Part shown: positions 25,405 through 34,354 of the stretch, in pieces
Layout: each line of letters begins with the position of its first letter
Position numbering within the stretch: the first letter of the stretch is position 1
Source: an uncultured Ruminococcus sp.
GTDB taxonomy: Bacteria; Bacillota; Clostridia; Oscillospirales; Acutalibacteraceae
DNA: 64,000 nt
Direction: 5' to 3'
Assembly (NCBI GenBank): GCA_958403905.1
Contig: CATXZD010000005.1
Coordinates: 62,001 to 126,000, forward strand
Translations under genes and position numbers: made by a program
Notes under the pieces: model-generated
The model's input: only the letters and a program-made list of their open reading frames with translations
What the model was told of the DNA's origin: nothing
Database searches by the model: none

Positions 25405-25450
25405 CGCTCAGTTTGCCGCAATCGGCAACGAGCGATGGCTGAATTGCCAT
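25405..25450 (+). other. Two consecutive hairpins inside the exopolysaccharide operon
   Basis: CGCTC...TTGCCG-CAAT-CGGCAA.GAGCG (25405-25434) is followed at once by ATGGC-6-GCCAT (25435-25450). No T run follows, so it does not look like a terminator; it could be an mRNA processing or stability element in the longest gap within the operon, just before the flippase gene. Confidence 0.45.
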
Positions 25451-25528
25451 TTACGCCTTATCCGCCCATAGCAAGGTTGTAGGAAATATTAATTACTATT
25501 TGTGGGCAGAAAGGCTATGGCAATTATA

Positions 25529-27079
25529 ATGTCAGAAAAAAACACCGGCAAACAAATGACAATTAATTTGGTTGCATCAATAATTTCATTCGGCGTAAAT
25601 ATGGCTATTAATTTTTTCCTTACGCCTTATCTTGTCAAGTCGCTCGGTACGGAAAGCTACGGCTTTATAGGCCTTGCAAACAACTTCGTTCAGTATGCAA
25701 CCATAATCACCTCTGCCCTCAACTCAATGTCAGGGCGCTTTATTTCAATTGCGTATCACAAGGGCGATAAGGACAAGGCTTCACGCCTGTTCAGCTCTGT
25801 GCTTGTTGCCGACTTGTTCCTTGCAGGAGCTATGCTTGCGCTCACCTCGTTTTTTACTGCGTATCTCGACGTTTTTCTTGATATCCCCGAAAAGCTTGTC
25901 GGAAGCGTAAAAATAACGTTTGCAATTACTTTCCTTACTTTTGTAATCAGCGTTGTAACGGCAATTTTTACCACCGCAACATTTGTAAAAAACCGAATCG
26001 ATATTAACTCTGTGCGTGACATTATTTCAAACCTGCTTAAAATTGTTATAATAATCGCACTGTTTACATTCCTGCCTCCTCAGCTTTACTACATTGCCTT
26101 GGCAACGCTCGCAAGCGGTGTGTTCCTTTTGCTTGCCAACATTTCGGTAAAGAAGAAAATTCTGCCTGATGTAAAAATTGACATTAAGAATTTTCAATTT
26201 AAGTTTGTAAAAATAATTATTGCGGCAGGACTTTGGATGTCGCTTGCACAATTGAGTAATGCGCTTATTTCGGGAATTGACCTTTTGATATGCAATCTCA
26301 CCCTCGGCGCAACGCTTATGGGTATTCTCTCAATTGCAAAAACAATTCCACACTGCATAAGCAGTCTTATTGCAACGCTTGGAAGCGTGTTTACTCCGCA
26401 CTATACGATTTTATATGCAAAAAATGATATTAAAGGACTTGTCAAGGAAGTAAGCTTTACTTCAAGAATAGTTAGCTTTTTGCTTACCGTTCCGATTGCC
26501 GGTTTTATTGCATTCGGCAACGAGTTTTATACTCTTTGGCAGCCGACAAAAACTCCCGTAGAAATCCAAATGATTCAGATTTTGTCGGTTCTTACCTGCA
26601 TAATGTTCCTGTTCACGGCGCATACGCAGTGTATGACAATGCTCAACTCCGTCTGCAACAAGCTCAAAATTCCGGTTCTTGTTTCGCTTGGTGTCGGCGT
26701 GTTAAGCACCGTCATAGTTTTAACAGTTCTGTTTTTCGGAAACATCGGTGATTTGGGCGTTTATGTAGTTGCCGGCACAAGCTCTCTTCTTATGAGCTTG
26801 CGTGCTTTTATTTTCATTCCTCTGTATTCGGCTCACCTTCTCGGTCAAAAATGGTGGACGTTTTATCCGCCGATAATCCGAGGCTGGATTGCATTTTTTG
26901 CAAACCTGATTGTATTTATTATTGCAAACTCGTTTATAGCCATAAACAGCTGGATGATTTTCGTTTGCGTTTGCCTTGCGGTCGGCATTGCAGGCTATGT
27001 TTTCAGCCTTCCGATTATGTTTAACAAAAGCGAAATTGTCTTGATGAAAAACAATATTATGAAAAAAATTAAAAAATAA
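25529..27079 (+). CDS. Polysaccharide flippase (Wzx, PST family)
   Basis: About 516 residues with 12 to 14 membrane helices. It opens with GKQMTINLVASIISFGVN and FFLTPYLVKSLGTESYGFIG, the standard start of Gram-positive Wzx/oligosaccharide flippases, and has the mid-protein LLICNLTLGATLMGILS. It would move lipid-linked repeat units to the outer leaflet for Wzy. In-frame starts exist at GTG 25502, ATG 25517 and ATG 25529; family alignment in memory favours the last. Confidence 0.9.
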   Translation: MSEKNTGKQMTINLVASIISFGVNMAINFFLTPYLVKSLGTESYGFIGLANNFVQYATIITSALNSMSGRFISIAYHKGDKDKASRLFSSVLVADLFLAGAMLALTSFFTAYLDVFLDIPEKLVGSVKITFAITFLTFVISVVTAIFTTATFVKNRIDINSVRDIISNLLKIVIIIALFTFLPPQLYYIALATLASGVFLLLANISVKKKILPDVKIDIKNFQFKFVKIIIAAGLWMSLAQLSNALISGIDLLICNLTLGATLMGILSIAKTIPHCISSLIATLGSVFTPHYTILYAKNDIKGLVKEVSFTSRIVSFLLTVPIAGFIAFGNEFYTLWQPTKTPVEIQMIQILSVLTCIMFLFTAHTQCMTMLNSVCNKLKIPVLVSLGVGVLSTVIVLTVLFFGNIGDLGVYVVAGTSSLLMSLRAFIFIPLYSAHLLGQKWWTFYPPIIRGWIAFFANLIVFIIANSFIAINSWMIFVCVCLAVGIAGYVFSLPIMFNKSEIVLMKNNIMKKIKK

Positions 27080-27091
27080 AGGGTGCTTTAA

Positions 27092-27994
27092 ATGGAAAAT
27101 CCTTTAATTACTGTTTTTACTCCTGCATATAACCGCGCAAATACTTTGCCGAGGGTTTTTGAGGGACTGAAAAAACAGACATATAAAAATTTTGAATGGA
27201 TAATAATTGACGACGGTTCGTCCGACAACACTAAATGTGTTGCAGAAAATATGCTGAGTGAAAAGGTGTTTTTTAATATCACCTATAAATATCAGCAAAA
27301 CAGCGGCAAGCACATTGCAATTAACCGTGCGGTAGAAATTGCAAAAGGCGAGTTTTTTATCATTCTTGATTCTGACGACACGTGCACCGACAACGCACTT
27401 GAGTGTTTTGTCGAGGAATGGTACAAAATTCCCGAAGCTGACAGAAAAGACTTCTATGGAATTTCCTGCCGCTGCTGTGATTTAGACGGCAATATTATCG
27501 GCACGCCAATGAGTGAAGAATATATCGACAGCAATGATTTGGACTTTAAACTTAAATTAAAAATCAAGGGCGAGCTTTGGGGAATGACAAAAACTGAAAT
27601 TCTCAGAAATACCCCTTTCCCTGAGGTAGAGGGACTTCATTTCTATCCCGAAAATATTTATTGGAACAACATCGGCAGAAAATATAAATCAAGGTATATT
27701 AACAAAGCTTTGCGTTACTATATAAACGATACCGACAATGCTCTTACAGCTTCTAAAAAAACATCTGCGCTGAAAGAAACTTTCTTTCAGCGTGAATATT
27801 TCATAAATGAATGCTGGGATTATGCAAAATATGACCGAAAAAAGTTTCTTTTCCAAATTATCGGTCTTTCAAGGGACGGCCTGGTTTTCGACTTGAAATT
27901 TTCCGAAATCCGCAAAATTCCAAACACTGTATTTAAAAGATTTTTAACCGTACTGTTTTATCCCGTAGGCTACATTCTTTTTAAACGCTCATAA
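27092..27994 (+). CDS. Family 2 glycosyltransferase
   Basis: 300 residues. ITVFTPAYNRANTLPRVFEG, WIIIDDGSSDNT and FIILDSDDTCTDNA are the GT2 donor and DxD sites. The C-terminal half (FYPENIYWNNIGRKY and following) resembles transferases of capsular clusters that act on lipid-linked acceptors. It lies 12 bases after the flippase. Confidence 0.92.
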   Translation: MENPLITVFTPAYNRANTLPRVFEGLKKQTYKNFEWIIIDDGSSDNTKCVAENMLSEKVFFNITYKYQQNSGKHIAINRAVEIAKGEFFIILDSDDTCTDNALECFVEEWYKIPEADRKDFYGISCRCCDLDGNIIGTPMSEEYIDSNDLDFKLKLKIKGELWGMTKTEILRNTPFPEVEGLHFYPENIYWNNIGRKYKSRYINKALRYYINDTDNALTASKKTSALKETFFQREYFINECWDYAKYDRKKFLFQIIGLSRDGLVFDLKFSEIRKIPNTVFKRFLTVLFYPVGYILFKRS

Positions 27995-28006
27995 CAGGAG
28001 GACGCT

Positions 28007-29089
28007 ATGAAAAAAATCGGTATTCTTACCTTTCACAGAGCCGTAAACTACGGCGCACAGCTTCAGGCTTATGCCCTTCAGCGCACGGTTTCAGAGCTTG
28101 GCACTGACTGCGAACTTATCGACTACATTTGCCCTGCAATCACAAAGCCCTACAAGCCTTTTAACATAAAAAAGAGCAAACCCTTGCAGTCATTTGCAAA
28201 AAGCTGTATTATGTTTAACAGACGCAGAAAAAAGAATAAGAGTTTTGAGAGCTTTCAAAATAAAATCGTAAAAAGCAAAGAGCAGTATACACCCGAAACA
28301 ATCTCGCGGGTAAAGGATAAATACGATTTGTTTATTACCGGCAGCGACCAGGTGTTTTCTCCGTGGTGCGTTGACTTTGACCCAGCTTATTTTCTCACCT
28401 TTGCTGAGGACAGCAAAAAGTTTTCATATGCGGCAAGCTTTGCCACCAAGGAAATCCCCGAAGATAAAAAGGAAGAATTTTCCCGCCGCTTAAGCGGATT
28501 TCAAAAGATTTCCGTCCGTGAAAAGGAAGGTGTGCGGCTTGTAAAAGAGCTTTGCGGAAAAAACGCATTTGTAAGCCTTGACCCCACAATTCTGCTTAAT
28601 GCCGACAAGTGGAGTGAAATTGCCGCTGCCCCGGCAAATAATGAGCCTTATATTCTGATTTACACTGTTATGCCGCAAATCAGTCTTGTTAATTTTGCCT
28701 GCAAGCTTGCAAAACAGAAAAATATGAAAATTATTTTTCTAAGCGACGCTCCTCATATGCCGAACAAAAACATTGAATATGTACGAGCTTCCTCAGTTGA
28801 AAGCTTTATCGGATACATAAAAAATGCGTCCTACGTTGTCAGCAACTCTTTCCACGCAACAGCATTTTCCGTGATTTTTCACAGAAGTATGTTCATAGAA
28901 TTTCAGAACAAAATCAACCGAAATGTACGTTCTGAAAGCTTTCTCGGTGAACTCGGAATTTCAAGGGGAATTGTAAACGGAAATGCTGAGGAAACAAAAA
29001 TAAACTGGATTGACGTTGACAAACGACTTGATGTGCAAAAACAAAAATCTCTTGACTATTTAAAATCCATCATTACGGAGAGCAAATAA
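28007..29089 (+). CDS. Polysaccharide pyruvyl transferase family protein (copy 2)
   Basis: 360 residues, paralogue of the protein at 24275 with the same blocks in the same order: IGILTFHRAVNYGAQLQAY, LFITGSDQVFSPWCVDFDPAYF, SYAASFAT, KISVREKEG and VVSNSFHATAFSVIFH. AGGAGG precedes the ATG. It overlaps the following iron-sulfur protein gene by one base (TAATG), a pairing that recurs in clostridial and Bacteroides glycan clusters. Confidence 0.88.
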   Translation: MKKIGILTFHRAVNYGAQLQAYALQRTVSELGTDCELIDYICPAITKPYKPFNIKKSKPLQSFAKSCIMFNRRRKKNKSFESFQNKIVKSKEQYTPETISRVKDKYDLFITGSDQVFSPWCVDFDPAYFLTFAEDSKKFSYAASFATKEIPEDKKEEFSRRLSGFQKISVREKEGVRLVKELCGKNAFVSLDPTILLNADKWSEIAAAPANNEPYILIYTVMPQISLVNFACKLAKQKNMKIIFLSDAPHMPNKNIEYVRASSVESFIGYIKNASYVVSNSFHATAFSVIFHRSMFIEFQNKINRNVRSESFLGELGISRGIVNGNAEETKINWIDVDKRLDVQKQKSLDYLKSIITESK

Positions 29090-30225
29090 TGGAACTTATA
29101 ACAAATAAAAACCAATGCTGCGGCTGTACAGCCTGCTACAGCATTTGCCCTAAAAATGCAATTAAGATGGAATATGACGAGGAGGGCTTTTTGTATCCGT
29201 CAATCAACAGCGAATTATGTATTGACTGCGGAATGTGCAAAAGCGTTTGCGCATTTCAAAACGGCTACGAGAAGCACCCTGTAATTAAAGGTTACGCTCT
29301 CAAGCATAAGAATATGGATATACGAATGACAAGCCGCAGCGGCGGCGCTTTTGCCGGACTTGCATACCACATTCTCTCACTTGGCGGCGTTGTTTACGGC
29401 GCTGTTTACGGCGATAACTATTCTGTAAAGCATTTCAGATGTACCGACGAAAAAGATTTATCGAAAATTCAGGGCGTAAAATATATTCAGAGTGAAATGA
29501 ACGATATTTTTTCCGACGTAAAGTCCGACCTGAAAAGCGGAAAATACGTTCTGTTTTCGGGTACAACGTGTCAGGTTGCCGGACTTCTTGCCTTTCTCAA
29601 AAACACAGATACCGCAAAGCTGTACACTGCCGATTTAATTTGTCACGGCGTACCAAACAATATGATTTGGCAGGAATTTTTGCATTGGAACGAACGCAAA
29701 TACAACGGCAAACTGACCGACGCAAAATTCAGGGATAAATGCTACGGCTGGAAGCCTCATTTTGAGTCTGTTACAATTGACGGCAAAAAGCATAGAACAA
29801 AGCGTTTTTGCCTTATGTTTTACGAAAATGATATTTTAAGACCGTCCTGCTACGAGTGTAAATACGCAAGCCTTGACAGAGCAGGCGATTTTACACTCGG
29901 TGATTTTTGGGGAATTAAAAAGCAGTATAAAGATATGTTTGACAAAACAGGCTGTTCGCTGTTTTTGATTAACACCAAAAGGGGAGAAGAGCTTTTTGAC
30001 AAAATAAACGATAACTTTATTCTGAAAGATGCTGATGTTGTAAAAGCGTCTTTCCCGAATCCTAACCTTCGTTTTGCTACTCCCCTCCCTAAGCGCAGGG
30101 ATTATTTCTGGGAGCTTTACAGGACTTATGATTTTGACAAAGTAATGAAAATATACAACAGGAAAATTTTTAAATCACGGGTAAAGAAAAATTTGAAAAA
30201 AATCAAGAGAATTATTATAAAGTAA
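29089..30225 (+). CDS. FrhB-like iron-sulfur protein (F420 hydrogenase beta subunit family)
   Basis: 378 residues. Two [4Fe-4S] ferredoxin motifs at the N-terminus (Cys10, 13, 16, 20 and Cys44, 47, 50, 54), then the FrhB-type domain with GGAFAGLAYHIL, GVKYIQSEM, VLFSGTTCQVAGL, DLICHGVP and a third cysteine-containing FTLGDFWGI region (CYECKYASLDRAGD). The host is not expected to make F420, so the flavin domain probably uses another donor such as ferredoxin. Coupling to a pyruvyltransferase-family gene suggests a redox step in glycan decoration. Confidence 0.85.
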   Translation: MELITNKNQCCGCTACYSICPKNAIKMEYDEEGFLYPSINSELCIDCGMCKSVCAFQNGYEKHPVIKGYALKHKNMDIRMTSRSGGAFAGLAYHILSLGGVVYGAVYGDNYSVKHFRCTDEKDLSKIQGVKYIQSEMNDIFSDVKSDLKSGKYVLFSGTTCQVAGLLAFLKNTDTAKLYTADLICHGVPNNMIWQEFLHWNERKYNGKLTDAKFRDKCYGWKPHFESVTIDGKKHRTKRFCLMFYENDILRPSCYECKYASLDRAGDFTLGDFWGIKKQYKDMFDKTGCSLFLINTKRGEELFDKINDNFILKDADVVKASFPNPNLRFATPLPKRRDYFWELYRTYDFDKVMKIYNRKIFKSRVKKNLKKIKRIIIK

Positions 30226-30267
30226 ATTTTTATCTTTGGTGTAATAATATATGCAGGAGATGATTCA

Positions 30268-32715
30268 GTGCATTCAAACAGAAAAAATTTTATTTTAACT
30301 GCTGTTATTGCAGTTCTTCTGGTTGCTGTTTTCGGCATTATCTATTTTTCTTCCACAAGCAAAATAACCAATGATGTAAGTAAAATGATTGACAATGCAA
30401 AAAAGCTTTACTCAGAGGGCGATATTGATAATGCGAGCTATCAGATGCAGCTATACTGTCAGGAAAGACCTGATGACAGCGAGGGCTGGATGATTTTAGG
30501 CGACTATTGTATTGAAAATAAAAACTCCGAAAAGGCTTATGAATACTACAAAAAAGCGGCACAGCATATTGATTGCGGTGAAAACAGCTTAAGTGAGTCG
30601 GATAAGGTTAAAACATTTGAAAATTTTTCATCAATTGAAAGCATAAAGATTTATCCTTCCGCTAAGTACACAAAAGATATGACGCTTGTGTTCTCGGGTG
30701 AGAACCTAACCCCTGCAAAATCCGAAAAAGGTAAAATTAACGGAAACAGTTCTGAACTTAAAAAGGACGACAACTACCTTACTACCGATTGGTTTACGGT
30801 GGACGACGGCAAAAAATATGTTTATATTACGGGCAATATCAATTGCGCCGAATGGCAGTTTGTAGACAGCAACGATTATTACACAAGATATATTGACGAA
30901 TCAAACTTTCGCATTTCAGACAACACACAATTTTCCGCAAAGTCTTATTCCCGCGCCGAAATTCCAAAGGGTGCTCAAAAGGCAAGAGTAACTTATTATG
31001 ACAAGTCAATTACAGATACAGTTAAGTCAAACTCAGGTGTTTTTATCGGTTACGGCAAAAGCATATCCGGTTTTACCTCAATAAAAAAACAATCATTTGA
31101 TATTCCCGATTTATCGGAAAACCAATATATTGAATACAAAGACGGCAAATGGACATTATTTGACGGCGAAAAAATATCTGACCTCGACTGGGATAAGCTT
31201 ACGTGCTTTAGCTATGCGACTGTTTCAATTGACGGCACGCTTTGCGGAGCAACTGAAATTACTTACAAGGATAACAACTATAAAAAAGCAGACAAAAGCC
31301 TGCAATATGGAATTAAATTTAACAAAAAAAGCGAAATTGCCTCCGGTGAACGGCTCGGCGCCGCAAAGGGTATGAACTTTGATTACAAGGTCGGCAATGA
31401 GTGGTACAACGGCACCGGCAATGACTTTGACAATGCATATCCCTGGTGCGAAATGAAGCTGTGTAATGTAAAGGTGGATTCCAACGGAAACGAAGTAATT
31501 ACAATGGAAAACGAAAAGGGATTTAAGAAAGACGGCTCAAACGGCAATGTTATGGTCAGGATTCCTAAATTCTATTCGATGAGAATTGTAAGAAACGACT
31601 GCGAATACCTTTGGATTTCAGGCACAGAACACAATGGCTACAGCGTTGACCCGATTTTTGAGAAGAGTGACGGCAGCTACGCAGACTACGTCTATATGAG
31701 CGCATATCTCGGCGCTGAAAAAGACAACAAAATTGTCAGCACATCCGAAAGCTATCCCACACTGCTCCTCACATACGGCACTACACTGGAATATGCTCAA
31801 AACAACGGCGACGGATTTTCCGAGATGAATTTCTTAATGGTTCAGGCGCTTCAAAAACTGTTTGTAATAGAAACCGGAACAATTGACTCTTCCTCAGTTT
31901 TTGCAGGTGATACTTCAATGTATTACTACTACGGTACTAATAAATATGAAACATCCGGTTATGCCGCCGAAGACACAAAAAATACTAACACCATACGACT
32001 GTATAACAACTACAATACCACAAAAATCAGCAAAGGCTCAAGTATTGCAATATTTAAAGGCTGGGAAACATATAAAAATAATGACGGCACTCAAAGAGAA
32101 GTAACCGACATTAAGTCAACCGATGATTATATTGACGTTACATTTGACGGAAAACCTGTTAATATTCAAAAGCATAAAACAGTAATTTCAAATATTCCTG
32201 CAAAAACAGGCAAAACCGACTCAATTGATTACTGCACAGGAACGCTCGAAGATGTCAATCTTGGAAAAACGTCGTTTAAGTATCGCAATATTGAAAACCT
32301 CTACGGAAGCGCACTCATAATGCTGGATAATGACGCATATGTTCAAGACGGTAATTTATGTTATTACAGCGGCTCAGGCATGTTGAATACACTAAGCTCA
32401 CCCGTTGCCGAACAACCGATTGATTTGAGCAGCTACGATGCGGTAAATACAAAAATGTGTATCAAAGAAATGACTTTCGACGAGAGCAATCCGCTGATTA
32501 TGGTTCCGTCTGTTACGGGCAAGGGCTCAACTATATACGGATATTACGGTGATATCTGGATATACAAAAATCCCAATGACGGTTCAAGAAGATATATTCT
32601 TTACGGCGGAGCTGATGACAACTCGATGTCTGCCGGACTTTTCCAAATGAGAGCTATGATTTCAAGCGAAAACAGCTATCTATCGTTTTTCTCCTCACGT
32701 ATAATCTATAAATAA
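30268..32715 (+). CDS. Large surface protein with TPR-like and tail-fibre-like regions
   Basis: 815 residues from GTG 30268, with GGAG upstream. A basic start and one helix (~7-28) anchor it; residues ~38-95 form TPR-like helices (AKKLYSEGDIDNASYQMQLY, WMILGDYCIENKNSEKAYEY). A beta-rich region (~115-370) follows, then a domain with AYPWCEMKLCNV, KDGSNGNVMVRIPKFYSMRI and YVYMSAYLG that I recall from receptor-binding or tail proteins of clostridial phages. It is the last gene of the exopolysaccharide operon, so it may bind the polymer or display on the surface. Function is inferred. Confidence 0.65.
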   Translation: MHSNRKNFILTAVIAVLLVAVFGIIYFSSTSKITNDVSKMIDNAKKLYSEGDIDNASYQMQLYCQERPDDSEGWMILGDYCIENKNSEKAYEYYKKAAQHIDCGENSLSESDKVKTFENFSSIESIKIYPSAKYTKDMTLVFSGENLTPAKSEKGKINGNSSELKKDDNYLTTDWFTVDDGKKYVYITGNINCAEWQFVDSNDYYTRYIDESNFRISDNTQFSAKSYSRAEIPKGAQKARVTYYDKSITDTVKSNSGVFIGYGKSISGFTSIKKQSFDIPDLSENQYIEYKDGKWTLFDGEKISDLDWDKLTCFSYATVSIDGTLCGATEITYKDNNYKKADKSLQYGIKFNKKSEIASGERLGAAKGMNFDYKVGNEWYNGTGNDFDNAYPWCEMKLCNVKVDSNGNEVITMENEKGFKKDGSNGNVMVRIPKFYSMRIVRNDCEYLWISGTEHNGYSVDPIFEKSDGSYADYVYMSAYLGAEKDNKIVSTSESYPTLLLTYGTTLEYAQNNGDGFSEMNFLMVQALQKLFVIETGTIDSSSVFAGDTSMYYYYGTNKYETSGYAAEDTKNTNTIRLYNNYNTTKISKGSSIAIFKGWETYKNNDGTQREVTDIKSTDDYIDVTFDGKPVNIQKHKTVISNIPAKTGKTDSIDYCTGTLEDVNLGKTSFKYRNIENLYGSALIMLDNDAYVQDGNLCYYSGSGMLNTLSSPVAEQPIDLSSYDAVNTKMCIKEMTFDESNPLIMVPSVTGKGSTIYGYYGDIWIYKNPNDGSRRYILYGGADDNSMSAGLFQMRAMISSENSYLSFFSSRIIYK

Positions 32716-32733
32716 TCTAATCTTAATCGGCTC

Positions 32734-32841
32734 TATGTCAACAGTTGGGGTAAAGCCATAAAAACGGGGCTATAGTCATAGTTAGGGTAAAACCGAAAAA
32801 ACATAGCTATAGACAACAGTTGAGGCAAAACAGAAAGGCTC
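32734..32841 (+). repeat. Three tandem 37-base repeats
   Basis: Copies at 32734-32770, 32771-32807 and 32808-32841 share the pattern TAT(A)GNCAxAGTTxGGG(T)AAAxC followed by an A-rich stretch. They are contiguous without spacers, so not CRISPR. They lie directly downstream of the exopolysaccharide operon, where no ordinary terminator is visible. Confidence 0.6.
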
Positions 32842-32932
32842 TAAAATACAAAAATAACCCATATATTCTATTGTCTTATCGACACATTATGCTATCATTT
32901 TACACGCAGTAACACATTCCACACGTCCCCTT

Positions 32933-33108
32933 CACAAAATTGCAATGCAATTTTGTGTGGACACGGCGCGCCGTGTCCCTGCGTAAACGTTGATATATAA
33001 ATTTCAGACAAGATGACGTAAAGTTGTATCTTGCATCAGAGCCAGAAGAATGTAAAGGTAGCGAGATACCGCGCTATAATTCAAAACCGACCCTTAGGAC
33101 GTTTAAAA
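32933..33108. repeat. Composite palindromic repeat, families D and C (copy 1)
   Basis: A hairpin CACAAAATTGCA/TGCAATTTTGTG (32933-32957), the perfect palindrome GGACACGGCGCGCCGTGTCC (32959-32978), AAACGTTGATATATAAATTT, then a ~100-base core (GACGTAAAGTTGTATCTTGC ... GCGAGATACCGCGCTATAAT) and the end CCCTTAGGACGTTTAAAA. The core recurs inverted at 56464-56560; the ends recur at 8580-8725 around another core. It reaches the stop codon of the minus-strand gene at 33109. Confidence 0.75.
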
Positions 33109-34278
33109 TTATTTTGATTCTGCAAATTTGAGTTTGTTTTCCTTTGCATAACTTTCAGCTGTTGAGCCTTTTTTGCCGTAAAGGGTAAAACCTTCAATTG
33201 CAATTTCATCAATTTCGTCATCGTCATATTCTATACCGATTCCGCAGTACTCCATATGTTTTACGGATTCAGGTACTGTAACCGACTTCAATGTTTTACA
33301 ATCAAAGAATGCGTCAGATTCAATTGTTTTAACGCCGTTTTCAATGACAACCTCGTCTATATCCTCGTTAAACGCAAAGGCATATTCGTCAATTACCCTT
33401 ACCGAGCCGGGTACTGTAACCTTAATATATACCTCATCATTATCGTAATCGGTGAGGTTATAAACTTTCAAAGATTCAATTTCAACAACATCCTTGCCGT
33501 CAATCTTAGACGGAACTTCAACGGTAACAGTTTTTGAATCATAGTCATAATCATTGTCGTATTCCGTAATCTTTACTCCGCCGTCAGTGTCAATGTAGTG
33601 GAAACCTGAATCCGAATCAAGCCAACCATAGTAATCATCATAATCAGACGAGCTTGATTCGGGGTCAGCGGTTTCATCGTCATCAGAAATATCCTCTAAC
33701 CAATCAGGCAATGTATAATCTTCGACATCGGAAACAAAACTGCTTGCCTTACTTGCTAAATCGGTTACAATGTCCTTGCTTGCATTGATAACATTGCAGG
33801 CAACAACACCGACAATAATGCATAAAATAAGGAACAATCCTGCTACAACAGAAATAATAATAGCCGCAATCTTACCGTTGCTCATAGGCTTTTTTCCCGC
33901 AGGCGCATTATTCTGCGGCTGATATGTAAATTGCTGAGCATCAAATTGTCCGTTTGAACTGTTTGCAGTCTGCTGTTCAAATCCTGTCTGATAAGGATTT
34001 GCAGGATTTTGCTCACCGTCTGTATTTTCATTGTAGTGAACAGGCTGCGGAATTTGACCCTGTTCTGGAGCAGTTTCCGAAACAGACTCTGTCTGCTGTG
34101 CCGGTTCATTTTGAACCGGCTGTGTTTCATTTTTAGGTGCAGGAGCTCCGCATTTCATACAGAAATTGCCGGTTATCTCTGCTCCGCAATTGGCACAAAC
34201 AGGATTTGTCTGCGCAGGTGCACCGCAGTTTGTGCAGAATTTACCCGTAAATTCTGTTCCACAATTCTTACATTTCAT
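33109..34278 (-). CDS. Zinc-ribbon membrane protein with BspA-like repeat domain
   Basis: 389 residues. Two N-terminal zinc ribbons (Cys3/6/15/18 and Cys28/31/40/43), a Gln/Asn/Pro-rich linker, one helix (~137-161), an Asp/Ser-rich spacer, then an outer domain with BspA-type leucine-rich repeats (VVIENGVKTIESDAFFDC, LKSVTVPESVKHM) ending LYGKKGSTAESYAKENKLKF. That ending resembles the segment before the dockerins at 57269 and 59393. The ribbons would lie inside the cell, the repeats outside. GGAGG precedes the ATG. Role unknown. Confidence 0.75.
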   Translation of the reverse strand: MKCKNCGTEFTGKFCTNCGAPAQTNPVCANCGAEITGNFCMKCGAPAPKNETQPVQNEPAQQTESVSETAPEQGQIPQPVHYNENTDGEQNPANPYQTGFEQQTANSSNGQFDAQQFTYQPQNNAPAGKKPMSNGKIAAIIISVVAGLFLILCIIVGVVACNVINASKDIVTDLASKASSFVSDVEDYTLPDWLEDISDDDETADPESSSSDYDDYYGWLDSDSGFHYIDTDGGVKITEYDNDYDYDSKTVTVEVPSKIDGKDVVEIESLKVYNLTDYDNDEVYIKVTVPGSVRVIDEYAFAFNEDIDEVVIENGVKTIESDAFFDCKTLKSVTVPESVKHMEYCGIGIEYDDDEIDEIAIEGFTLYGKKGSTAESYAKENKLKFAESK

Positions 34279-34354
34279 AATTATATTCCTCCATAATGTA
34301 AATTGTGTATATCTTGCGTCATAGCGAAAAAAACCTCACCGTTTTAGTGAACTA

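Noticed and set aside
32734..32841. CRISPR array
   Set aside because: The three 37-base units are contiguous without spacers and no cas genes occur in the window.
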